A stretch of DNA of 14,733 nt from an uncultured Selenomonadaceae bacterium (GTDB lineage Bacteria > Bacillota > Negativicutes > Selenomonadales > Selenomonadaceae), in assembly GCA_905236665.1 (NCBI GenBank), contig CAJONF010000092.1:1-14733 (forward strand), in the 5' to 3' direction. Positions 14,657 through 14,733 of the stretch are shown here, in pieces; position 1 is the stretch's first letter, and the number at the start of each line of letters is the position of its first letter. Position numbers and translations under genes: made by a program. The notes beneath the pieces were generated by a model. The model was given only the letters and a program-made list of their open reading frames with translations. It searched no databases and was not told the origin of the DNA.

Positions 14657-14733
14657 TGGCGGAGGGGGTGGGATTCGAACCCACGGTGGCTTGTGACCAC
14701 ACTTGATTTCGAGTCAAGCACCTTCAACCGCTC
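14657..14733 (-). tRNA. tRNA-Ser(CGA), 5' end off the right edge
   Basis: Read on the minus strand: GAGCGGTTGAAGG (D arm), anticodon stem CTTGA/TCAAG with the loop CTCGAAA, so the anticodon is CGA, which reads UCG. A long variable arm follows (GTGG...CCAC), diagnostic of a class II tRNA. Next are the T arm GTGGG TTCGAAT CCCAC, the acceptor 3' strand and an encoded CCA at 14659-14657. The variable arm and anticodon fix serine. About a dozen 5' bases, including the other acceptor strand, are missing because of the window edge. The gene is convergent with the beta-barrel gene and shares its terminator. Confidence 0.93.

Noticed and set aside
1..14733. CRISPR arrays, prophage genes, complete insertion sequences or rRNA
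   Set aside because: No regularly spaced repeats, phage structural genes, integrases or full transposases are visible. The only mobile trace is the short right-end remnant.

Overview
The window looks like a chromosomal segment of a diderm Firmicute, most likely a member of the Negativicutes (Selenomonas-like). The evidence is a mixture of Gram-positive and outer-membrane traits. Firmicute traits are an Asp23/Gls24-AmaP-DUF2273 cluster ahead of nusB, a pcrA-ligA pair, consensus sigma-A promoters and strong GGAGG Shine-Dalgarno (SD) sites. Outer-membrane traits are a secreted beta-barrel protein ending in an aromatic residue, a lipoprotein solute receptor and a SPINDLY-type O-GlcNAc transferase. 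The taxon is inferred from gene content, not from a search. The DNA is moderately AT-rich, and the palindrome AAAATTTT is strikingly frequent in both strands.

Left part (1-8503, all minus strand), read in transcription order from the right. A MarR regulator and a type-1 ABC exporter form an operon behind a clear promoter carrying paired GGTACC palindromes. Then come pcrA and ligA, coupled and with their own promoter, which overlaps the terminator of the ABC operon. Next is a TAXI-type TRAP solute receptor with its own extended -10 promoter. A short remnant of an IS200/IS605-type right end (TnpB tail plus hairpin) and a terminator follow. Last is a secreted HAD-family hydrolase cut by the left edge.

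Right part (8717-14600, plus strand). An Asp23 protein, a membrane-anchored AmaP-like protein, a soluble paralogue of its C-terminal domain, a DUF2273 membrane peptide and nusB form a compact envelope-stress/housekeeping operon closed by an intrinsic terminator. smpB follows with its own promoter. It leads without a visible terminator into a GT41/SPINDLY glycosyltransferase, which is coupled by an ATGA overlap to a secreted protein resembling the CsgG/LpoB/PelC fold. That gene is followed with no gap by an outer-membrane beta-barrel gene. A bidirectional terminator separates this cluster from a convergent tRNA-Ser(CGA) that runs off the right edge.

Most genes are ordinary. The best candidates for something undescribed are the three-gene glycosyltransferase / CsgG-like / beta-barrel cluster, the terminator-promoter-start overlap at pcrA, and the IS right-end remnant whose would-be guide falls on a terminator stem.
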